Source: a bacterium (lineage in GTDB: Bacteria > JAMCPX01). Taken from it: DNA of 10,756 nt. The notes under the pieces are model-generated. The model had not been told where the DNA came from. It worked only from the letters and a program-made list of their open reading frames with translations, and ran no database searches. The translations under genes were made by a program, and so were the position numbers. Location of the stretch: positions 1 through 10,756 of the forward strand of contig JAJYJX010000082.1 of assembly GCA_021789095.1 (NCBI GenBank), in the 5' to 3' direction. Shown in pieces: positions 6,551 through 10,756 of this stretch. Numbering within the stretch: the stretch's first letter is position 1; each line of letters begins with the position of its first letter.

Positions 6551-8275
6551 ATGATAAACGAAGAGATTGCACATATATTTAGCAGCATAGCCGATATACT
6601 CGAGTTAAAGAACGATAATCCGTTCAGGATACGTGCTTACAGGAAGGCGGCTCTTGTTGTGACCGATCTTGCCGAAGATGCCGATAAGATGATCGAAGCA
6701 GGCAGGCTCAGCGGTGTACCCGGCATAGGCAAGGACCTGCACGCAAAAATAGAAGAGTACGTGCACACAGGAAAAATAGCGACATTCGAGGAACTGAAAA
6801 AGGAATTCCCGCAGGGCGTGCTTGATATACTTTATATCCCCGGGGTGGGGCCTAAAACGGCAAAACTGCTCTACGAAACCTACGGCATAAATTCCATAGA
6901 AAAACTTGAGGATTATGCGAACTCCGGCAAGATAAAGGGCATAAAGGGTATAAAGGAAAAAACGGTTGCCAATATCCTGAAAGGCATTGCACTGAAAAAG
7001 AGCATCCAGGGAAGGTTCCCTCTCGGCACAGCACTGCCTATAGGTGAAACCATTATCGGAGAGCTGAAGAGCGTTAAGGGCGTAAGTACTATAGAGCTTG
7101 CAGGGAGTATAAGGCGAAGGAAAGAGACCGTAGGTGATATAGACATACTTGTCACTTCGGATGATCCCGGGCCTTTGATGGACAGGTTTGTGAACATGAA
7201 GGAAATTGAGCGCGTGCTTTCGCACGGCTCTACAAGGTCATCCGCTCTGCTCAGGGATACGCATATACAGGTCGATGTCAGGGTTGTGGAAAAGGACAGC
7301 TTTGGTGCCGCGATGGCATACTTTACCGGTTCAAAATCACACAATATAAAGCTGAGGGAAATAGCAATAAAGACGGGCTGCAAGCTCAACGAGTACGGGG
7401 TTTTTAACGTTAAAAACAATAAAAAGATTGCCGGTGCGACAGAGCAGGATGTATATCGTGCGCTCGGCTTGCAATGGGTGCCGCCCGAGATCAGGGAAGA
7501 CCAGGGCGAGATCGAGCTTGCACTCGATCACAGACTACCCGAGTTGATAATTGATAAAGATATAAGGGGCGACGTGCATATGCACACTGTTTACAGCGAT
7601 GGAGACAGGACCGCAGAGCAGATGGCGCAGCATGCGCAGGGGCTGGGGTATGAGTATATCGCAATCACGGATCATTCGCAGTCGCTCGGTGTTGCAGGGG
7701 GACTGGACCCGGAAAGGTTGAAGGTCCAGATCCGGGAGATAGACGGACTGAATCAGAAACTCAAGCGTATAAAGATACTGAAAGGCATGGAGGTCGACAT
7801 ACTTTCGGACGGCAGTCTTGATATGGACCCCGGCTTGCTTGACCGGCTGGATATTGTTATAGGATCCGTACATTCCGGCTTCAAGCAGCCGAAAGAGAAG
7901 ATCACCATGCGCATGGTAAAGGCCATGGAGACCGGGCTGGTGGATGTTATAGGTCATCCTTCGGGCAGGCTTATCGGCGAGAGGGACGCATACGAGGTTG
8001 ACTGGGACGCTGTTTTCAAGTCGGCACAGAACATGCATGTCGCAATGGAGATCAACGCCTACCCGCTCAGGCTCGACCTTACGGATGCGATGATCAAAAA
8101 GGCGCGGACGTACGGCCTGAAGTTTGTGATAACGACCGACAGCCACGACCCGAACCAGATGCGGTACATGAGCTACGGGGTTTCTGTTGCACGGCGGGGC
8201 TGGCTTGGCAAAGATGATGTTGTGAATACAAAAAGGTATAAGGATATTTTAACATGGCTCAAGGGGGACAGATGA
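6551..8275 (+). CDS. polX: DNA polymerase/3'-5' exonuclease PolX
   Basis: A 574-residue bacterial family X DNA polymerase, the usual length, acting in gap-filling base-excision repair or end joining. The N-terminal 8-kDa-like domain (EIAHIFSSIADILELK, NPFRIRAYRKAA) carries helix-hairpin-helix motifs GVPGIGKDL (55-63) and YIPGVGPKTA (95-104). The nucleotidyltransferase core has GSIRRR (185-190), GDIDIL with catalytic D196 and D198, a third acidic residue D242 (IQVDVRVV) and YFTGSK (257-262). The C-terminal PHP phosphoesterase domain, from about 337, has HMH (343-345), SDG (349-351), ITDHS (372-376), GMEVDIL (412-418), GSVHSG (438-443), VIGHPSG (466-472), EINAYP (500-505) and TTDSHDP (528-534), so its metal-binding residues look complete. 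The start agrees with family N-termini, although no clear Shine-Dalgarno precedes it. The stop overlaps the next gene in an ATGA. Confidence 0.97.
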   Translation: MINEEIAHIFSSIADILELKNDNPFRIRAYRKAALVVTDLAEDADKMIEAGRLSGVPGIGKDLHAKIEEYVHTGKIATFEELKKEFPQGVLDILYIPGVGPKTAKLLYETYGINSIEKLEDYANSGKIKGIKGIKEKTVANILKGIALKKSIQGRFPLGTALPIGETIIGELKSVKGVSTIELAGSIRRRKETVGDIDILVTSDDPGPLMDRFVNMKEIERVLSHGSTRSSALLRDTHIQVDVRVVEKDSFGAAMAYFTGSKSHNIKLREIAIKTGCKLNEYGVFNVKNNKKIAGATEQDVYRALGLQWVPPEIREDQGEIELALDHRLPELIIDKDIRGDVHMHTVYSDGDRTAEQMAQHAQGLGYEYIAITDHSQSLGVAGGLDPERLKVQIREIDGLNQKLKRIKILKGMEVDILSDGSLDMDPGLLDRLDIVIGSVHSGFKQPKEKITMRMVKAMETGLVDVIGHPSGRLIGERDAYEVDWDAVFKSAQNMHVAMEINAYPLRLDLTDAMIKKARTYGLKFVITTDSHDPNQMRYMSYGVSVARRGWLGKDDVVNTKRYKDILTWLKGDR

Positions 8276-8886
8276 AACAGGGCAGGATGGTTCGTTTCGG
8301 TGATTTCGTTTTCAGGCACAGGGATAGGCTGCCCGTGCCGTTCATACTGATAGCAGTACTGGTGCTCGTGTTTACGCGGCCGTCATTCACCTCCAGCCAG
8401 TCGAGACTGTTCCTGCTCATTGCCGGCGGCCTTGTGATCCTGGCCGGAGAGTCCGTGAGGATATGGGCGGTCGGTTATTCTGGCGGTACGACACGCTCGC
8501 TGAAGCTCATAGCCGACAGGCTTGTAAGGGAAGGGCCCTATTCCCTTGTGAGGAACCCCCTTTATCTCGGCAATTTTTTGATAGCCCTGGGGTTTTCCAT
8601 CATGGCGAACGCGGTTGTCGTGATACCGCTGGTGATCGTCTATTTCGTTATCGAGTACTATCCGATTGTAGTACGGGAGGAGCATTTTCTCCTTGAAAAG
8701 TTCGGCGATGATTACCGGCGGTACCTGAACGATGTGCCCCGCTTTTTCCCGAAGAGCCTCAGGGCCATGAAAGCGGCATACAATCCATCGGCACTCAAAG
8801 GGGAGAGATGGACTGTCCTTGGTATTGCCGGCATGCTCGTTTTCATGATTGTCATTGATATCCTGAGGGTGCGGCTGCTGCCGTAA
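8272..8886 (+). CDS. Integral-membrane methyltransferase of the isoprenylcysteine/phospholipid methyltransferase (ICMT/PEMT) family
   Basis: A 204-residue membrane protein. The core signature REGPYSLVRNPLYLGNFL (about residues 86-103) followed by REEHFLLEKFGDDYRRYLNDVPRFFP (about 135-160) is the SAM-binding pattern of ICMT- and PEMT-like methyltransferases. Hydrophobic segments lie at about 23-34, 46-70, 101-134 and 181-199, so four or more membrane helices are likely. Bacterial members are mostly uncharacterised, and the acceptor (lipid, isoprenoid thiol or other) cannot be read from the sequence. I chose the ATG at 8272 because it overlaps the polX stop as ATGA and has AGGGGG (8262-8267) 4 nt upstream. 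An in-frame ATG at 8254 would add six residues (MAQGGQ) and lies before that ribosome site. Translation is probably coupled to polX, but no shared pathway is known. Confidence 0.88.
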   Translation: MKQGRMVRFGDFVFRHRDRLPVPFILIAVLVLVFTRPSFTSSQSRLFLLIAGGLVILAGESVRIWAVGYSGGTTRSLKLIADRLVREGPYSLVRNPLYLGNFLIALGFSIMANAVVVIPLVIVYFVIEYYPIVVREEHFLLEKFGDDYRRYLNDVPRFFPKSLRAMKAAYNPSALKGERWTVLGIAGMLVFMIVIDILRVRLLP

Positions 8887-8945
8887 GGTTTTATTGCAAA
8901 AGCCCTTAATCTAATATATCTACCGAAAAGGAACCAAGCAGAAAG

Positions 8946-8952
8946 AAAGGAG
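8946..8952 (+). promoter_or_regulatory. Ribosome binding site of the multihaem cytochrome gene
   Basis: AAAGGAG sits 5 nt ahead of the ATG at 8958, a near-ideal site that fixes this start. The 71-nt gap after the methyltransferase is AT-rich, with TAATAT at 8912-8917 as a possible -10 but no good -35. No terminator hairpin is seen in it. Confidence 0.75.
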
Positions 8953-8957
8953 ACACT

Positions 8958-10756
8958 ATGGGAACAAGTTTAAAAAAGTATACATATCTTTTTATTGCAG
9001 GACTTTTCATAAGTCTTGTTGCTGCCGGTTGCAAGGGTTCAACAGGATCGGCAGGGCTCAGTACGGGTGCCATTGACGGCAGTGTTGCGGATATCAGCAC
9101 GAGCAGCCCGCTGACCGGTGCCGTGATAACGGTTTCACCATTGCAGTTCTCGGCAACAACAGACGCAAACGGTAATTTTATGCTGCAGAATGTACCGGTA
9201 GGCCTGTACCAGGTAACCGCATCCTACAGCGGATACGTGTCCCAGACAACGGGTACCGTTTCCATAGTTGCGGGCAAGACCATGAACATACCGTTCAAGC
9301 TCTCGACGTCTCCGTCCGTCTCCCTGGTTGCCAACGCAGGGCCGGACCAGTGGAATGTCGGGTACGGCGTTACTGCGACGATAGACGGCAGCGCGAGTAC
9401 GAGTGCATCGGGGAGCGCCCTGACATTTTCATGGACCCAGGTTCCGAACTATGGTGGACAGTTGATAGCCGCACCGGTAACTTTCCTCAACGGTACGAAC
9501 AATGCCGTGCTGGAGGTGCAGTTGCCGACGATGCAGCAGTTCTTTTCATCTCTTGATGTGCCTGTCCAGATACCGGATCAGTTCGGTATGCTCGGTATTT
9601 CAGCATGGCTTGGTGCCGGCAATTATGCAAACAGCAATGATTTTGCATTTCAGCTCACGGTCTCTGATGGAACGAACATATCTTCCACAACGGTTTATAT
9701 AGCCCCTGCGTCCATGACAAGCGGTCTGACGAACGTGCCGGTAGGCATTACACAGTACCTTAACGGCGGTACGCAATCCACGTGGAACTGGCAGGTCGTT
9801 TCGGCACCGGGCGGCTCCGGTGTAACATCGCTGACAGACCCGGCATCGCAAACACCGCATTTTACGCCCGATATTGCAGGCCAGTACGTATTTCTTGAAT
9901 CGGTATCCGGACAGGAGATCACGGTCAATGCAGGTACGTATGTGGGCTGGCAGCAGTGTGCGCAGTGCCATAACGGCAATATAGCGAACGCACCGCTGAC
10001 CGTTGGACCGTGGCTAGGGACAAAACACGCGACCATGTTCACCAAGATGATCAACGGAGATTACCAGGACGACGACAACTATACACTTCACTGTGCCGGG
10101 TGCCATACCCTTGGAGATACACCGGAACAAACAGCCGATAATAACGGCTGGTGGAGTGCCTATGTAAATTCAGGATGGATATTCCCGTTTGTAGCGAACA
10201 ACTTCAGCTATGCAATCAATAAAGACAACTGGGCAAATATGCCCCAATCACTGAAGAATATGAGCAACATACAGTGCGAGAACTGTCATGGTCCGGGCAA
10301 TGTCCACACAGGTGCACTGAGTTACAATCAGTCCGTGTGTTTCCAGTGCCATGATGATACGGACGACGAGGATGTGCCGAATGAGTGGAGGACATCGGTC
10401 CATGCACAGAGCCTGACAGCACAAGCAGACGGTGTATTTGTTACAGAGAGTACTTATTGCGTTAAGTGCCATGTGTCCCAGGAATTTGTTGCTGTGAATT
10501 TCAAGGGTCAGGTGACACCTACAACTGTAACGGATCCATATCCTATAAACTGTGCAGCATGCCATGATCCCCACAGCGCTGCAAATCCTGACGATCTAAG
10601 ACTTTATGGCTCAAACGCTGTCGCAGGAGACAGTTTTACGCTTACCAATGCAGGTGCAGGCGCGATATGCACCATGTGTCATACGGATCAAACCCCGGAT
10701 CCAAACGCTTTAATAGCCCTTGCATTAACAGGCGGAACTACCCCCACGTCAGCCAC
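8958..10756 (+). CDS. Multihaem c-type cytochrome lipoprotein with carboxypeptidase-regulatory-like and PKD-like domains, 3' end cut
   Basis: The frame runs 599 codons to the window end without a stop. Residues 1-25 are a lipoprotein signal (LVAAGC, C25). A carboxypeptidase-regulatory-like beta domain follows at about 37-115 (TGAVITV, TDANGNFMLQNVPVGLYQV). A PKD-like module at about 121-248 has NAGPDQ, IDGSAST and TFSWTQ; a second Ig/PKD-like segment at about 255-325 has TWNWQVVSAPGG and SQTPHFTPDIAGQYVF. The haem region then carries seven CXXCH sites beginning at C334, C379, C440, C461, C501, C532 and C571. Possible distal ligands are H357 (GTKHATMF), H450 (CENCHGPGNVH), H482 (TSVHAQS) and H539 (CAACHDPH), patterns shared with doubled-CXXCH and cytochrome c554-like proteins. 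It is probably exported and lipid-anchored, and probably moves electrons at the outer membrane or cell surface; partner and acceptor are unknown. The true haem count may be higher. Confidence 0.92.
   Translation, partial: MGTSLKKYTYLFIAGLFISLVAAGCKGSTGSAGLSTGAIDGSVADISTSSPLTGAVITVSPLQFSATTDANGNFMLQNVPVGLYQVTASYSGYVSQTTGTVSIVAGKTMNIPFKLSTSPSVSLVANAGPDQWNVGYGVTATIDGSASTSASGSALTFSWTQVPNYGGQLIAAPVTFLNGTNNAVLEVQLPTMQQFFSSLDVPVQIPDQFGMLGISAWLGAGNYANSNDFAFQLTVSDGTNISSTTVYIAPASMTSGLTNVPVGITQYLNGGTQSTWNWQVVSAPGGSGVTSLTDPASQTPHFTPDIAGQYVFLESVSGQEITVNAGTYVGWQQCAQCHNGNIANAPLTVGPWLGTKHATMFTKMINGDYQDDDNYTLHCAGCHTLGDTPEQTADNNGWWSAYVNSGWIFPFVANNFSYAINKDNWANMPQSLKNMSNIQCENCHGPGNVHTGALSYNQSVCFQCHDDTDDEDVPNEWRTSVHAQSLTAQADGVFVTESTYCVKCHVSQEFVAVNFKGQVTPTTVTDPYPINCAACHDPHSAANPDDLRLYGSNAVAGDSFTLTNAGAGAICTMCHTDQTPDPNALIALALTGGTTPTSA

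Noticed and set aside
6605-8146. Several antisense open frames of 168-206 codons opposite polX
   Set aside because: The polX frame has all family motifs throughout; the opposite frames have none and are explained by codon bias.
9350-9702. Two short plus-strand open frames inside the cytochrome gene
   Set aside because: Out of frame with an uninterrupted, domain-rich coding sequence, with no evidence of a frameshift.
9600-10574. Antisense open frames (108-123 codons) opposite the cytochrome, some rich in Cys and His
   Set aside because: They overlap the CXXCH-bearing sense frame, have no regular metal-binding spacing of their own, and lack start signals.

Overview
The window looks like chromosomal sequence from a Gram-negative, anaerobic or facultatively anaerobic bacterium. 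The reasons are two lipoprotein signal peptides, a periplasmic lytic transglycosylase, an anaerobic-type glycerol-3-phosphate dehydrogenase (GlpA/GlpB plus a small iron-sulfur subunit) and a multihaem c-type cytochrome with at least seven CXXCH sites. Base composition is mixed (roughly half G+C by eye) with free use of ATA (Ile) and AGG (Arg) codons. A Desulfobacterota- or Nitrospirota-like respirer would fit, but that is inference. I saw no transposase, integrase, tRNA, rRNA or CRISPR array.

Left part, minus strand (read right to left, 6346 to 1). A LysM-containing lytic transglycosylase lipoprotein (MltD-like, 4853-6346) is followed after 15 nt by an Mrp-type P-loop ATPase with a DUF59 domain (3764-4837, TTG start). 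After a 152-nt gap rich in inverted repeats comes a tight four-gene operon: glpA (1971-3611), glpB (633-1967), a short GlpC/HdrC-like ferredoxin (228-629) and the start of an FAD-linked oxidase (1-225, cut by the window edge). Spacings within that operon are only 3, 3 and 2 nt. The operon would oxidise glycerol-3-phosphate to dihydroxyacetone phosphate and pass electrons through flavin and Fe-S centres to the membrane quinone pool or another acceptor. Mrp-family proteins carry Fe-S clusters, so its position beside a cluster-rich enzyme is functionally plausible.

Middle, plus strand. A 204-nt divergent intergenic region (6347-6550) separates the left block from a complete bacterial PolX (6551-8275, polymerase X core plus PHP exonuclease). 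Its stop codon overlaps, in an ATGA, the start of a small integral-membrane methyltransferase of the isoprenylcysteine/phospholipid methyltransferase family (8272-8886).

Right part, plus strand. From 8958 to the window end runs an open reading frame of 599 codons with no stop: a lipoprotein with a carboxypeptidase-regulatory-like domain, PKD-like modules and then at least seven haem c sites. It is probably an outer-membrane or surface electron-transfer protein, truncated by the window.

Most of this is recognisable housekeeping and energy metabolism. The parts most worth a second look are the modular multihaem cytochrome, the shortened GlpC-like subunit coupled to an FAD-linked oxidase, and the nested inverted repeats between mrp and glpA.
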